A stretch of DNA of 64,000 nt from Chlorobiaceae bacterium (GTDB lineage Bacteria; Bacteroidota; Chlorobiia; Chlorobiales; Chlorobiaceae), in the NCBI GenBank assembly GCA_013335405.1, contig JAAXVR010000001.1:160200-224199 (forward strand), in the 5' to 3' direction. Both the position numbers and the translations under genes were made by a program. The notes beneath the pieces are model-generated. The model saw nothing but the letters and a program-made list of their open reading frames with translations, was not told where the DNA came from and searched no databases. Shown piece after piece: positions 29,952-40,284 of this stretch (its first letter is position 1; each line of letters begins with the position of its first letter).

Positions 29952-29987
29952 GGGAAGCCCGGTTTTCAGCCGGGCTTCCCTTTTTTC
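29952..29987 (+). terminator. Rho-independent terminator after the YidB-like gene
   Basis: Stem GGGAAGCCCGG (29952-29962) with CCGGGCTTCCC (29970-29980), 7-nt loop, followed directly by TTTTTT. A textbook terminator for the plus-strand pair ending at 29913. Confidence 0.93.
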
Positions 29988-29996
29988 AGAAGCCGC

Positions 29997-30096
29997 TTAT
30001 TTCATTCTTTTTCCGGGTACAGCAACTTCATCGAGCCATTTCCTGCATTTGTCATGGTTTTTGTGACTCCTGCCGGGGGCGAACAATGAAGCATGC
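29997..30096 (-). pseudogene. 3' remnant of a flavodoxin-fold NAD(P)H oxidoreductase gene
   Basis: Read on the minus strand, this stretch ends CRKWLDEVAVPGKRMK before a TAA at 29997-29999, matching the C-terminus RRKWLDEASALGRIGK of the intact oxidoreductase at 27469-28053. The preceding ASLFAPGRSHKN lines up with RISEFGPIRTSN of that gene. On the DNA level CTTCATCGAGCCATTT is shared exactly. Nothing upstream resembles the rest of the gene, so only about 33 C-terminal codons survive. This looks like the leftover of a deleted paralogue. Confidence 0.6.
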
Positions 30097-30205
30097 AAGG
30101 CGTTATGCTGAAGGGGTCGCCTGTCAAGTGCTTCGCAATCCCTGTCTTGTTTTTCGGTCATCGGCATGAAAAGCCGGTGAACAATCAAGAACGCTTCCGG
30201 GGTGA

Positions 30206-30251
30206 AAAAGAAAAGCTGTCCCCTCGTTCCTGATGGGACAGCTTTTCTTTT
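30206..30251 (-). terminator. Rho-independent terminator of sucC
   Basis: A perfect 17-bp stem, AAAAGAAAAGCTGTCCC (30206-30222) with its complement at 30235-30251, and a 12-nt loop. On the minus strand it follows the sucC stop by about 25 nt and ends in a T-rich tract (TTTTCTTTTTC). Confidence 0.88.
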
Positions 30252-30276
30252 GTGTTTTGGGCTGTCTTCGGGATTG

Positions 30277-31455
30277 TTACACTGCCGAGAGGGCCTGGTG
30301 AACTTTCTCGGAAGCATCTTTCAGGCCGTTTGCCGAAATGAGGCTCAGGCCGGATTCATCGAGCATTTTCTGGGCGATCGATGCATTGGTACCCTCGAGA
30401 CGTACGATGACCGGCAGGTGCAGGTCTATATTTTTCGCAGCTTCGATAATGCCGCCGGCAACCCGGTCGCAGCGGACGATGCCGCCGAAGATATTGACGA
30501 GAATAGCCTTGACATGCTTGTCGCCGAGAATGATCTTGAAGCCTTCCTCGACCGTCTTGGGGCTTGCTCCACCGCCTACATCGAGGAAGTTTGCCGGTTT
30601 GCCGCCTGCAAGCTGGATGATGTCCATGGTTGCCATTGCAAGGCCGGCACCGTTGACCATACAACCGACATTGCCGTCGAGCTTGACATAGTTGAGGTTC
30701 GATTTCGATGCTTCGACCTCGAGCGGATCCTCTTCATGGATATCCCGCAGTTCGAGAAAATCCTTGTGGCGGAAGAGGGCGTTGTCGTCAAAGTTGATTT
30801 TGGCGTCGAGGGCCAGGACCCTTCCCTCCTTCGTGACCACGAGAGGATTGATTTCGGCAAGCGACGCGTCGATAGAAGTATAGGCGTTGCAGAGTGACGT
30901 GATGAAACTGACGGCATTACGGAACTGTTCTCCTTCGAGTTGAAGGAAAAAGGCTGCCTGGCGCGCCTGGAAAGCCTGAATGCCCAGAAGGGGATCGATC
31001 TGTATTTTCAGTAGGAGTTCCGGTGTTTCTTCAGCGACTTTTTCGATTTCCATGCCGCCCTCGGTCGACACCATCAGGACATTCTGCGAGGTGGTGCGGT
31101 CAAGGGTGATGCCGACATAAAATTCTTTGTCGATATTCATGCCTTCTTCTACAAGCAGTCGTCTTACTTCCTTGCCTTCGGGACCTGTCTGGTGGGTAAC
31201 CAGTGTAGCGCCGATCAAAGCGGATGCGATCTCAAAAGCTTCATCGGGGCTCTTTGCAAGCTTCACGCCTCCAGCTTTCCCTCTGCCGCCGGCGTGTATC
31301 TGGGCTTTGACCACCACTACCGGGGAGTTCTGTTCCTCGAAAAGCTGCTCGGCAGCTTTTCTTGCCTCATCAGGAGAAAAAGCCACAATTCCCCTGGGTA
31401 CAGCGACTCCGAATTTTCTCAGGATATCCTTGCCTTGATATTCATGAATGTTCAT
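30277..31455 (-). CDS. sucC: Succinyl-CoA ligase (ADP-forming) subunit beta
   Basis: The 392-aa protein begins [17 protein letters not shown], has the ATP-grasp domain with [20 protein letters not shown] and [11 protein letters not shown], and the CoA-ligase part with [16 protein letters not shown] and [10 protein letters not shown]. It interconverts succinate, CoA and ATP with succinyl-CoA; in green sulfur bacteria it works towards succinyl-CoA in the reductive TCA cycle. The alpha subunit gene is not adjacent in this window. It is transcribed alone on the minus strand and ends at the strong terminator 30206-30251. Confidence 0.96.
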   Translation of the reverse strand: MNIHEYQGKDILRKFGVAVPRGIVAFSPDEARKAAEQLFEEQNSPVVVVKAQIHAGGRGKAGGVKLAKSPDEAFEIASALIGATLVTHQTGPEGKEVRRLLVEEGMNIDKEFYVGITLDRTTSQNVLMVSTEGGMEIEKVAEETPELLLKIQIDPLLGIQAFQARQAAFFLQLEGEQFRNAVSFITSLCNAYTSIDASLAEINPLVVTKEGRVLALDAKINFDDNALFRHKDFLELRDIHEEDPLEVEASKSNLNYVKLDGNVGCMVNGAGLAMATMDIIQLAGGKPANFLDVGGGASPKTVEEGFKIILGDKHVKAILVNIFGGIVRCDRVAGGIIEAAKNIDLHLPVIVRLEGTNASIAQKMLDESGLSLISANGLKDASEKVHQALSAV

Positions 31456-31614
31456 ATTTCAATATGGTATTGAGTTACTGACGAAAGCCTGTAATTGCAA
31501 TGCAGGATAAAGAAGGATGGCGCAAAGAACATGAAAAGGCTTATTATAGTAAAAATTAAAATACGGTGAAACCTTCTTCATCGGTTTACCCATATAATCC
31601 CCAGATAACCTGCC

Positions 31615-32079
31615 ATGGATTTTTCATACTGCATGGAACTTGCCTTCAAGGAGGCACTCAAGGCTTTCGAAAGGAAGGAGGTTCCCGTTGGGGCTGTCGT
31701 GCTCGACAGTGCGGGTCACATTGTCGGCAGGGGTTGTAACCAGGTGGAATCGCTCTCCGATGCCACAGCGCATGCCGAAATGATCGCGCTTACTGCGGCA
31801 ATGGCGACGCTCGGCAGCAAGTACCTTGACGATTGCACGCTTGCCGTCACGATGGAACCCTGCCCTATGTGCGCAGGAGCGATCGTTAACACGAAGGTCG
31901 GCCGGGTGATCTTCGGCGCGTATGATCCTAAAATGGGTGCCTGCGGCACTGTACTGAACATAACGGGATGCAGGCAGCTCAACCACCAGCCGGAAGTTTT
32001 CGGGGGAATCATGGAGAACAAGTGTTCAGGTCTTTTGCAGGACTTCTTCAGGGAGCTGCGCGGAAAATCCCCTCAGTGA
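31615..32079 (+). CDS. tadA: tRNA-specific adenosine deaminase / nucleoside deaminase
   Basis: The 154-aa zinc deaminase has ATAHAEMIALTAA (catalytic His and Glu) and TMEPCPMCAGAIV (zinc cysteines), with an N-terminal MELAFKEALKAFERKEVPVGAVV as in TadA. The likely activity is A-to-I editing at the wobble position of tRNA-Arg(ACG). Guanine deaminase-like relatives share the motifs but the length and the EVPVGAV segment favour TadA. It converges on the next gene, 15 nt away. Confidence 0.9.
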   Translation: MDFSYCMELAFKEALKAFERKEVPVGAVVLDSAGHIVGRGCNQVESLSDATAHAEMIALTAAMATLGSKYLDDCTLAVTMEPCPMCAGAIVNTKVGRVIFGAYDPKMGACGTVLNITGCRQLNHQPEVFGGIMENKCSGLLQDFFRELRGKSPQ

Positions 32080-32094
32080 TACTGCCGGGTAACC

Positions 32095-33117
32095 TCAGTC
32101 TTCGTTTTTCTGTATCGAAATATTCTCCCTGATGATGTGTTTCAGCGATGTTGCAAGATGCGATACGATTTCCTGTGCGATTCCGCTTCCAGAAGGCGGA
32201 TTCTGGACGGTGTCGAGGCTTTCGATACCCGCTTTTTTCACGGCATTGCTGATCGTGACGGAAAGAACGGGATTGCATTCCTTGACGATTTCCTTCAGCA
32301 GGAACGAGGTTTCGAACATGCTGTGCTGCATGACTTCCTTCCGGTCTTCCTCGGTGGTCAGTTGGCACTGACGGATGGCGATGATGCCGGCAAGGCAGGT
32401 AAGGTAGGTATTGGTCGCACCGGCAATGAAGAGGTTGAGGAAAAACGGAGTGAGCAGGTTGCCTGCCGGAAGCATGGATGAAAGGGTGTTGCTGAAAGCC
32501 GACTGGACAATCGGTTTTATGTGAGCGGGAATGTCCTCTTTCCTGAAATCCGAAAGCGGCAGGTATGTATAAACGGCACGGACCACCCGCAGGAACTCCA
32601 TGAGGTGCTGTTCCCGATAGTGGATTCTGTAGACCTGCCATACGACCCTGAAGATGTTCATGAGCGATGTGGTGGTGCCATAGGAGGTATTCTGGGCGAA
32701 AGCGCCCACGAAAAAGTTTTTCGACGCTATCTGCTTGGTTGCGTTGAGCGCATCCACTTCGAGGAATTTCAGGTTTGTCCGGACCCAGCGCAGGTCCTTT
32801 CCTTTTTTGTTCGGTTCCGGGTGCTGAGGGTGCACAGGCATTCTCGAGGCAAGCCATGAGGCATATGAAGCCATCGATCCGGAATTTTCCTGTTCAGGCA
32901 GTTCGGGTGCCTTTGGTGCCCGGAACAGAAGAAACGCGTGGAAAAACACCGCAAGCAGCACGGCAGAGGAGAGCAGTATAAACACAATCCCTGCATAGGG
33001 GTGCAGCCTGCCGACAAGGGCTGCCGCCGCGCTGACCTGGTTTATGATGAAGAGTGCTCCTGTCAGAGTGACTGCCACGAGAGCGGCATAGAGGAACAAG
33101 TGTGCTTTTCGTTTCAT
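32095..33117 (-). CDS. Conserved membrane protein of unknown function
   Basis: The 340-aa product (from ATG 33117; a GTG 30 nt upstream in frame is an alternative start) has two N-terminal membrane helices (about 7-27 and 38-62), a charged linker, and a large domain with two weaker hydrophobic stretches (around 195-235, LTPFFLNLFIAGATNTYLTCLAGII). The layout recalls DUF697/YcjF-type membrane proteins, but I see no sequence motif that settles it. It contains no obvious nucleotide-binding site. It converges on tadA and is transcribed in the same direction as the flavoprotein gene upstream (88-nt gap). Confidence 0.65.
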   Translation of the reverse strand: MKRKAHLFLYAALVAVTLTGALFIINQVSAAAALVGRLHPYAGIVFILLSSAVLLAVFFHAFLLFRAPKAPELPEQENSGSMASYASWLASRMPVHPQHPEPNKKGKDLRWVRTNLKFLEVDALNATKQIASKNFFVGAFAQNTSYGTTTSLMNIFRVVWQVYRIHYREQHLMEFLRVVRAVYTYLPLSDFRKEDIPAHIKPIVQSAFSNTLSSMLPAGNLLTPFFLNLFIAGATNTYLTCLAGIIAIRQCQLTTEEDRKEVMQHSMFETSFLLKEIVKECNPVLSVTISNAVKKAGIESLDTVQNPPSGSGIAQEIVSHLATSLKHIIRENISIQKNED

Positions 33118-33204
33118 ACCGGCAGATTTGTTGACGGGTTCAAGCACGAGCAGGGAAAGCCCCTGGTGGGAAAATTCGTGTTTTCTGCCGCAAAATCAAA
33201 ACGT

Positions 33205-34461
33205 TCAGCAGGTTTCAGGCGCAGGGAGCTTGATCGAGTGGTCCGTGCTGAACTGGTAATCAAGGAATACATCGGAGGCATCCGGAAGCTGCCATTTCCC
33301 CCCCGGCAGACGGTTGGAGGTTTCCTTGAGCCGGTAGGTCATATGCCCGCATGTCCAGCAGTCGTAGTTTGCCATGCCGGTACAGAGGCAGGTTTTTTCT
33401 TTAACGGTGAGCTGCTTGCCGGGTATTCTTTCTGCAAGCGCAGCGTAGTAGGCATCGATATAGGTGCATTTTCCTCCGTTCTCCAGCAGGTATCCCAGCC
33501 CTTCGCAATTGGGCCTTATGGCGTAGCGCAGGGTTGGCGAGCTGGTGAGCATGCGCATCGGATAGCCGGTCGTGGATGCCATATTGACGACGATGTCTTC
33601 CTCTTTAGCATTGAAGTATTCCTGCTTGACATCGAAGGGAAGTCCCGCCTCTTTCGTGATGGCGAACCTGGTTGCGACCTGGACGGCTCCTGCTCCCATT
33701 GAAAGATATTCTGCCGCGTCGGTGCCGGTAAAAATACCGCCGGCGGGGATCACCGGTATATCGAGGTTTTCTTTTCTGAGTAAATCGAGCACTTCGAGAA
33801 AAATCGTCTTCAGGTCAAAGGTGTGCCAGTCGTCAGGTCCGAAACCCAGGTGTCCGCCGGCAAGGGGGCCTTCGACGACGATGTAATCGGGCAAGCGCTC
33901 GAGGCGAAGGGCCCGCTTGAGAAAAATTGAAAGAGCTCGCGTCGAGGAGATGATGATGCCGATTTTCACATCACGGAAACGCGGGTGGTCCTTGATAAGA
34001 TCGAGCGATCGGAGGTTGAGGCCCGCGGCAAGCGTCAGACCGTCGATGCCTGCATCCATCGAAGCAGAGAGGCGGGTCTGCAGGGTCTCGATCGAGTTGT
34101 TCATGGTCAGCTTTTCCATGCAGTTCAGGAAAATCAGTCCATTGCCGCTCTTTTTCGAGACGGTGTACTCGATGTATTTTTTCTGGGCTTCGGCGACTTC
34201 AGCGAGATCGAACTGGACCCTGGACTTGTCGGGATTGCCGATGTTGTCCAGGTACCGTTTTCTCTTGGTGCTGACGAAAGAGGTATTGAGGATCGAGTCG
34301 CAGACATATCCGGCTTCCGCATCTGAAATATGGCCTATTCCGCCAAGTTTTTCTGCAGCGAGAGCGAGTTCGGTCGTCGAAATATTGACTCCCATTCCCC
34401 CGACGATTACGGGTACGTATTCCTTTCCGCCCAGCTTCAGCCTGAAATTGTCTACCTTCAT
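33205..34461 (-). CDS. Nitronate monooxygenase-like flavoprotein (NPD/FabK family)
   Basis: The 418-aa protein begins with a TIM-barrel start of the 2-nitropropane dioxygenase family, VPVIVGGMGVNISTTELALAA, and includes EGPLAGGHLGFG, IPVIPAGGIFTGTDAAEYLSMGAGAVQVATRF (FMN phosphate-binding region). Its C-terminus adds a cysteine cluster, CLCTGMANYDCWTCG, which could bind a metal or an Fe-S centre. Relatives include nitronate monooxygenase and enoyl-ACP reductase FabK; since fabI is present, a FabK role is not required. It is monocistronic or cotranscribed with the downstream membrane protein. Confidence 0.78.
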   Translation of the reverse strand: MKVDNFRLKLGGKEYVPVIVGGMGVNISTTELALAAEKLGGIGHISDAEAGYVCDSILNTSFVSTKRKRYLDNIGNPDKSRVQFDLAEVAEAQKKYIEYTVSKKSGNGLIFLNCMEKLTMNNSIETLQTRLSASMDAGIDGLTLAAGLNLRSLDLIKDHPRFRDVKIGIIISSTRALSIFLKRALRLERLPDYIVVEGPLAGGHLGFGPDDWHTFDLKTIFLEVLDLLRKENLDIPVIPAGGIFTGTDAAEYLSMGAGAVQVATRFAITKEAGLPFDVKQEYFNAKEEDIVVNMASTTGYPMRMLTSSPTLRYAIRPNCEGLGYLLENGGKCTYIDAYYAALAERIPGKQLTVKEKTCLCTGMANYDCWTCGHMTYRLKETSNRLPGGKWQLPDASDVFLDYQFSTDHSIKLPAPETC

Positions 34462-34774
34462 TTTCTTTTTATTCGGTCTAAAAACATTTACAGATCCCCA
34501 TTACCCAGGGGCAAGGGTGCCGTTTTGATTCGTTCCGGTCTCCAATACAAAAAAGTCTATCAAGATATGACATTTCGTTTTATAATTCTAAAGACAAATC
34601 TCATAAAATCTTTCCTTTTCACACCGGGATTTCCATGTTTCCCTGTAAATTCGCAGTGTTCCGGAACCGAATGGAGTTTGAGAAAAGGTCGGGAGAATAT
34701 TAAATTGAAGGCCAAATATCTGTATGGGGCAGAATTTCACATAACAAGGACAATATCCTGAAAAGGGGACTATT
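34462..34774. other. Divergent intergenic region before gpmA
   Basis: 313 bases between a minus-strand gene and gpmA. Frames reading through it look like chance. A promoter for each side should be here, but no clear element or RNA structure stands out; an AAAAGGGG sequence at 34759-34766 precedes the gpmA start. Confidence 0.45.
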
Positions 34775-35518
34775 ATGATTAAACTCGTTTTGTTACGGCA
34801 TGGGGAGAGTCAGTGGAACCTTGACAACCGCTTCACGGGATGGTATGACATCGATCTCACGGAGCAGGGCAGGAAAGAGGCGGCGAATGCAGGGAAGCTA
34901 CTCCGCGAGTCAGGGTTTGTTTTCGACGTTGCCTACACCTCCGTACTGAAACGAGCCATCAGGACCCTCTGGAATGTGCTCGATGCGATGGACCTCATGT
35001 GGCTGCCGGTGCACAAGAGCTGGAGGCTCAACGAACGGCATTACGGAGCTCTCCAGGGCCTCAACAAAAGCGAGACGGCACAGAAGTATGGAGACGAGCA
35101 GGTGCTCGTGTGGCGCAGGAGCTACGATACGCCTCCGCCGCCACTTGAACCGGGCGACGAACGTTATCCCGGTTCCGATCCCCGGTATGCCGATCTCGAT
35201 CCTGCGGAAGTGCCGCTTACCGAATGCCTCAAGGACACGGTGGCCCGTTTCCTTCCGATCTGGCATGAAAAGATCGCTCCGGAAATCCGCAACGGCAGGA
35301 ATGTCATCATCGTCGCCCACGGCAATTCGCTCCGCGCACTCGTCAAATATCTCGACAATGTTTCGGAGGAAGATATCGTCGGGTTGAACATTCCGACCGG
35401 GGTTCCGCTTGTTTACGAGCTCGACGACGACCTGAAACCTTTGAAAAGCTACTATCTTGGGGATCAGGATGCGATAAGGAGGGCCCAGGAAGCCGTGGCC
35501 AAACAGGGTAAAGCGTAA
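34775..35518 (+). CDS. gpmA: 2,3-bisphosphoglycerate-dependent phosphoglycerate mutase
   Basis: The 247-aa enzyme has the phosphohistidine motif LRHGESQWN (His9), [38 protein letters not shown] and a C-terminal [15 protein letters not shown] with the second catalytic His. It interconverts 3- and 2-phosphoglycerate in glycolysis and gluconeogenesis. A good AAAAGGGG ribosome-binding stretch precedes the ATG. It is followed by gltB after a 117-nt gap. Confidence 0.95.
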   Translation: MIKLVLLRHGESQWNLDNRFTGWYDIDLTEQGRKEAANAGKLLRESGFVFDVAYTSVLKRAIRTLWNVLDAMDLMWLPVHKSWRLNERHYGALQGLNKSETAQKYGDEQVLVWRRSYDTPPPPLEPGDERYPGSDPRYADLDPAEVPLTECLKDTVARFLPIWHEKIAPEIRNGRNVIIVAHGNSLRALVKYLDNVSEEDIVGLNIPTGVPLVYELDDDLKPLKSYYLGDQDAIRRAQEAVAKQGKA

Positions 35519-35635
35519 CGGGTCCCGACACATGTTTCTTTGATACGGATTTTATTGTGCAAAACTTTTATATTCCGCACTTTCATCTGTCGGTGGCTGT
35601 TTTTAGAAATTTTGAAAAGTTGTGCCTGAAACAAT

Positions 35636-38600
35636 ATGAACGATACGTCACATACGGGGCTCTACGATCCCCGTTTTGAACACGATGCCTGCGGCGTAGG
35701 GTTTGTCGCGCATATCAAAGGCGTCAAGTCCCACGAGATTGTCGAGCAGGGTCTGCAGATCAACGAAAACCTGAAGCACAGGGGGGCGAGCGGAAGCGAA
35801 AAAAACACCGGCGACGGTGCAGGCATTCTCCTGCAGGTCCCGGACAAATTCCTTCGCAGGGTCTGCACGGAAAGGAATATCGAGTTGCCGGAACCAGGGC
35901 AGTATGGTGTCGGCATGCTTTTCCTGCCACCCGATATCTCGCAGCGCAGGGCGATCGAAGATATCTGCCGCCAGATGATCCAGGCCGAAGGCCAGAAATT
36001 CCTCGGTTTCAGGAAAGTACCCACCAACAACGAAGAGCTTGGTCTTACGGCACGCTCGCAGGAGCCGGTCGTCAAACAGCTTTTTGTCGGCTGGGGCAAG
36101 GATATTGCTTCGGAACTGGAGTTTGAAAGGAAACTGTACGTCATCCGCCGTCGCATCACCAAGCGGGTCAAATACACAGCAGGGCTGCTCGGCAGCAACT
36201 ACTTCTACATTTCAAGTCTCTCGGCAAGGACGATTGTCTATAAAGGGATGCTGCTTCCCCAGCAGGTCGGATCGTTTTATCCGGAGCTGCATGAAGACGA
36301 CATGGAAAGCGCAATCGCCATGGTGCATTCCCGTTTCAGTACCAATACCTTCCCGAGCTGGGACAGGGCGCATCCCTACCGGTTCCTGAGCCACAATGGC
36401 GAGATCAATACGCTTCGAGGCAACGTGAACTGGATGAACGCGAGGGAAAAGAACATCCAGTCCGAGGTGTTCGGAGATGCGCTCGAGGACATCAAGCCGG
36501 TCATTCTCGAAGATGGCAGCGATTCGGGCATCCTTGACAACGTTTTCGAGTTTCTCGTGCTTTCGGGCCGCTCTCTCGCCCATGCAGCGATGATGATCAT
36601 CCCGGAGCCATGGGCAGGCAATGCCGCCATGTCACCGGAGAAAAAAGCGTTTTACGAATATCACAGCTGTCTGATGGAACCATGGGACGGACCTGCTTCC
36701 GTTGCCTTCACCGACGGGGTGCAGATCGGTGCGGTGCTCGACCGCAACGGCCTTCGTCCTTCGCGGTATTACATCACGAAGGATGACCTCGTCATCATGG
36801 CTTCCGAAGTAGGTGTCCTCGATATCGAACCGGAACGTATCCTGAAAAAGGACAGGCTCCAGCCCGGCAGGATGTTCCTTGTCGATACTGCGCAGGGGCG
36901 CATTATTTCCGACGAGGAGATCAAGAGCTCGATCGCATCGGAAAATCCCTACAGGGAGTGGATCGACCGGAACATCATCGATCTCGAGGCCCTCGAGGAC
37001 CATCCGGAACTGAAGAACCCGGCCGAAGACATGCACAGCCTCACGGCACGGCAGAAAGTGTTCGGTTACACCCAGGAAGACATCAACCTGCACATCAGGA
37101 CGATGAGCGAAAAAGGGGTGGAGCTGGTAGGCTCCATGGGCAATGACACTCCGCTTGCCGTGCTTTCCAACAAGCCGAAGCTTCTTTACGATTATTTCAA
37201 GCAGCTTTTTGCACAGGTCACGAATCCTCCTATCGATTCGATCCGCGAAGAGCTGATCACCTCCACGACCGTCATGCTCGGCACCGAAGGTGACCTGCTC
37301 GAACCGGTCGAAGTGAACTGCCGCAGGGTCAGGCTGCCTTATCCGATCCTCTCCAACCAGGGGCTCGAAAAAATCCGCGGAATCGACAAACCGGGCTTCC
37401 GTGCCGTCACTCTTCCGATCTTTTATGACATCGCCGAAGGCGGCAGGGGGATCGAGACCGCCATGCAGGATATCTACCGCCAGTCTGAGCAGGCTGCAGC
37501 CAAGGGCGTCAATCTCATCATTCTTTCCGACAAGGGCGAAATCGACAGGGACCGTGCGCCGATTCCGGCACTCCTTGCCGTATCCGGCCTGCACAACTTC
37601 CTGATAAACGCCGGACTCCGGACCAAGATCGGGCTCGTGCTCGAATCGGCCGATCCGAGGACGGTGCACCATTTTGCCATGCTCATCAGCTACGGCGCAG
37701 GTGCGGTCAACCCCTACATGGCATTCGAGACCATCCGTTCGATGGTTTCCTCGGGCCATATCAAGTTCGACGTAACCACTGCCATCAGGAACTATGTGAA
37801 AGCTGCGGTCAAAGGCGTGGTGAAGACCATGGCCAAGATGGGCATTTCGACCATCCAGAGCTACCGGGGCGCACAGATTTTTGAAGCCGTCGGCCTCAAC
37901 TCGCAGATTATCGACGCCTATTTCCCCCGCACACCGACCAGGATCGAAGGGATCGGGCTCGATGTCGTGGCCGAAGAGGTGCGCAGACGTCATGAAACGG
38001 TTTTCCCGCCTTCGGGCAACAAGGTCGACCGCGGCCTCGCTCCCGGCGGCGAAAGAAGATGGCGCTACAACGGAGAATATCACCTGCTTGGCCCGGAAGC
38101 GATCCATTTCCTGCAGCACTCCTGCCGGACGGGGAACTACGTTCTGTTCAAGAAATACGAAAACCTCATCGACGACCAGAGCGAGCATCTTTGCACGATC
38201 CGGGGGCTGATGGAGATCAAGTTCAGCAAGAAAGGGGTTCCCCTCGAGGAGGTCGAACCGGTCGAAGCTATCCTGAAACGCTTCAAGACCGGCGCCATGT
38301 CCTACGGCTCCATCAGCGAGGAAGCCCATGAAACACTTGCCATAGCCATGAACAGGCTTGGCGGCAAGAGCAATACCGGTGAAGGCGGCGAAGATCCCGC
38401 ACGTTTCGTCAAAGAACCGAACGGCGATTCCCGGATGTCGGCTATCAAGCAGGTCGCTTCGGGACGTTTCGGCGTGACCAGCGAATACCTTGCCAACGCA
38501 CGGGAAATCCAGATCAAGATGGCCCAGGGCGCCAAGCCCGGCGAAGGCGGTCAGCTGCCCGGATCAAAAGTCTACCCGTGGGTTGCGAGGACCCGTCATT

Positions 38601-40237
38601 CCACACCGGGCGTCGGCCTTATTTCGCCTCCGCCCCACCACGACATCTATTCCATCGAGGATCTTGCGCAGCTTATTTTCGACCTGAAAAATGCCAATCC
38701 CGAAGCACGCATAAACGTCAAACTGGTCTCGACCGTCGGTGTCGGCACGATTGCCGCAGGCGTGGCCAAAGCCCATGCCGATGTCGTTCTGATCAGCGGC
38801 CATGACGGTGGAACGGGTGCATCACCTGTATCCAGCATCATGCATGCCGGGATGCCGTGGGAGCTCGGTCTTGCCGAGGCGCACCAGACCCTCGTGCTCA
38901 ACAACCTTCGCAGCAGGATCACCGTCGAAGCCGACGGCCAGCTGAAAACCGCAAGGGATATCATCGTTGCCGCCCTTCTCGGGGCCGAGGAGTTCGGTTT
39001 TGCCACGACGACCCTTGTCGTTATGGGGTGCATCATGATGCGCTGCTGCCAGGACGACTCCTGCCCGGTCGGCGTCGCCACACAGAACCCTGAGCTGAGG
39101 AAGAACTTCACCGGCAAACCGGAGCATGTGGAAAATTTCATGCGTTTCCTCGCCGAAGGCGTCAGGGAGTACATGTCGAGGATCGGCGTCCGCAAGCTCA
39201 ACGAGCTCATCGGTCGTACCGAACTGCTCAGCATGCGCAAATCGGTTGATCACTGGAAAGCTCAGGGGATCGATCTTTCAAAGATCCTGCACTCTGCCGA
39301 TCCCGGCGATCACGAGCGCTGTTACTGCACGATCGCCCAGGAGCACGGCCTCGAGGAAAGCCTCGACAAGACCACGCTGCTTGCCATCTGCGAACCGGCG
39401 ATCAAAAGAAAAGAGAAGGTGTTCAGCACTCTTCCCATCAGGAACACGAACCGCGTGGTCGGTACCATCGTCGGTTATGAAATCACGAAGGCCTACGGTT
39501 CGAAAGGACTGCCGGAGGACACCATCCACCTGAAATTTACCGGCTCTGCAGGTCAGAGTTTCGGCGCCTTCATCCCGAACGGCATGAGCCTCGAGCTCGA
39601 AGGCGATGCGAACGATTACATCGGCAAAGGCCTTTCCGGCGGACGCATCGTTGTCTATCCGCCAAAGAGTTCCACATTCGTGCCCGAGGAAAACATCATT
39701 GTCGGTAATGTGGCATTATACGGGGCTACATCCGGCGAAGCCTTCATCAGGGGTATGGCCGGGGAACGATTCTGCGTGCGCAACAGCGGGGTGAACGCCG
39801 TCGTCGAGGCGATCGGCGACCACGGTTGCGAATACATGACCGGCGGCAACGTGATCATCCTCGGAAGGACCGGGAGGAACTTCGCGGCAGGCATGTCAGG
39901 CGGCACCGCGTATGTGTACGATCCCGAAGGGGCGCTTCCGGACAACTGCAATCCTGAAATGGTCAGACTTTCACCTCTTGCAGACCAGATCGATGAGGCG
40001 CTCGTGAAGGCCATGGTTGAAAAGCATGTCACCCATACCGGCAGCGAACTTGGAAAAGGCATTCTGAATGCCTGGGATCTGCGCAAGGGAAATTTCGTTA
40101 AGGTCATGCCATACGACTACCTCCGGGCGCTCGATGCCATGAAAGAGGTCGAGACAGCCGGGATCACGGGTGACGAGGCGGTGATGGCGGCGTTCTATAA
40201 GAATATTCACGATCCTGCCCGTGTTTCGGGGAACTGA
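35636..40237 (+). CDS. gltB: Glutamate synthase large subunit
   Basis: The 1533-aa protein starts with a class II glutamine amidotransferase domain, whose nucleophile is Cys19 in HDACGVGF; an 18-residue propeptide is expected to be removed. A central domain follows, then the FMN-binding synthase domain ([28 protein letters not shown]) with the 3Fe-4S cysteines in [12 protein letters not shown], and a C-terminal GXGXG beta-helix ([17 protein letters not shown]). It makes two glutamates from glutamine and 2-oxoglutarate together with GltD, encoded 47 nt downstream. The 2-oxoglutarate is also the substrate of the monomeric Idh of the reductive TCA cycle. Confidence 0.97.
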   Translation: MNDTSHTGLYDPRFEHDACGVGFVAHIKGVKSHEIVEQGLQINENLKHRGASGSEKNTGDGAGILLQVPDKFLRRVCTERNIELPEPGQYGVGMLFLPPDISQRRAIEDICRQMIQAEGQKFLGFRKVPTNNEELGLTARSQEPVVKQLFVGWGKDIASELEFERKLYVIRRRITKRVKYTAGLLGSNYFYISSLSARTIVYKGMLLPQQVGSFYPELHEDDMESAIAMVHSRFSTNTFPSWDRAHPYRFLSHNGEINTLRGNVNWMNAREKNIQSEVFGDALEDIKPVILEDGSDSGILDNVFEFLVLSGRSLAHAAMMIIPEPWAGNAAMSPEKKAFYEYHSCLMEPWDGPASVAFTDGVQIGAVLDRNGLRPSRYYITKDDLVIMASEVGVLDIEPERILKKDRLQPGRMFLVDTAQGRIISDEEIKSSIASENPYREWIDRNIIDLEALEDHPELKNPAEDMHSLTARQKVFGYTQEDINLHIRTMSEKGVELVGSMGNDTPLAVLSNKPKLLYDYFKQLFAQVTNPPIDSIREELITSTTVMLGTEGDLLEPVEVNCRRVRLPYPILSNQGLEKIRGIDKPGFRAVTLPIFYDIAEGGRGIETAMQDIYRQSEQAAAKGVNLIILSDKGEIDRDRAPIPALLAVSGLHNFLINAGLRTKIGLVLESADPRTVHHFAMLISYGAGAVNPYMAFETIRSMVSSGHIKFDVTTAIRNYVKAAVKGVVKTMAKMGISTIQSYRGAQIFEAVGLNSQIIDAYFPRTPTRIEGIGLDVVAEEVRRRHETVFPPSGNKVDRGLAPGGERRWRYNGEYHLLGPEAIHFLQHSCRTGNYVLFKKYENLIDDQSEHLCTIRGLMEIKFSKKGVPLEEVEPVEAILKRFKTGAMSYGSISEEAHETLAIAMNRLGGKSNTGEGGEDPARFVKEPNGDSRMSAIKQVASGRFGVTSEYLANAREIQIKMAQGAKPGEGGQLPGSKVYPWVARTRHSTPGVGLISPPPHHDIYSIEDLAQLIFDLKNANPEARINVKLVSTVGVGTIAAGVAKAHADVVLISGHDGGTGASPVSSIMHAGMPWELGLAEAHQTLVLNNLRSRITVEADGQLKTARDIIVAALLGAEEFGFATTTLVVMGCIMMRCCQDDSCPVGVATQNPELRKNFTGKPEHVENFMRFLAEGVREYMSRIGVRKLNELIGRTELLSMRKSVDHWKAQGIDLSKILHSADPGDHERCYCTIAQEHGLEESLDKTTLLAICEPAIKRKEKVFSTLPIRNTNRVVGTIVGYEITKAYGSKGLPEDTIHLKFTGSAGQSFGAFIPNGMSLELEGDANDYIGKGLSGGRIVVYPPKSSTFVPEENIIVGNVALYGATSGEAFIRGMAGERFCVRNSGVNAVVEAIGDHGCEYMTGGNVIILGRTGRNFAAGMSGGTAYVYDPEGALPDNCNPEMVRLSPLADQIDEALVKAMVEKHVTHTGSELGKGILNAWDLRKGNFVKVMPYDYLRALDAMKEVETAGITGDEAVMAAFYKNIHDPARVSGN

Positions 40238-40284
40238 TCCCGGAAGGTGCAGGGAAGCATGTCTGGAAAAGAATAACTATCGCT

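Noticed and set aside
33205..34461. Enoyl-ACP reductase FabK
   Set aside because: Same superfamily, but fabI is present at 21 kb and the C-terminal cysteine cluster is not typical of FabK.
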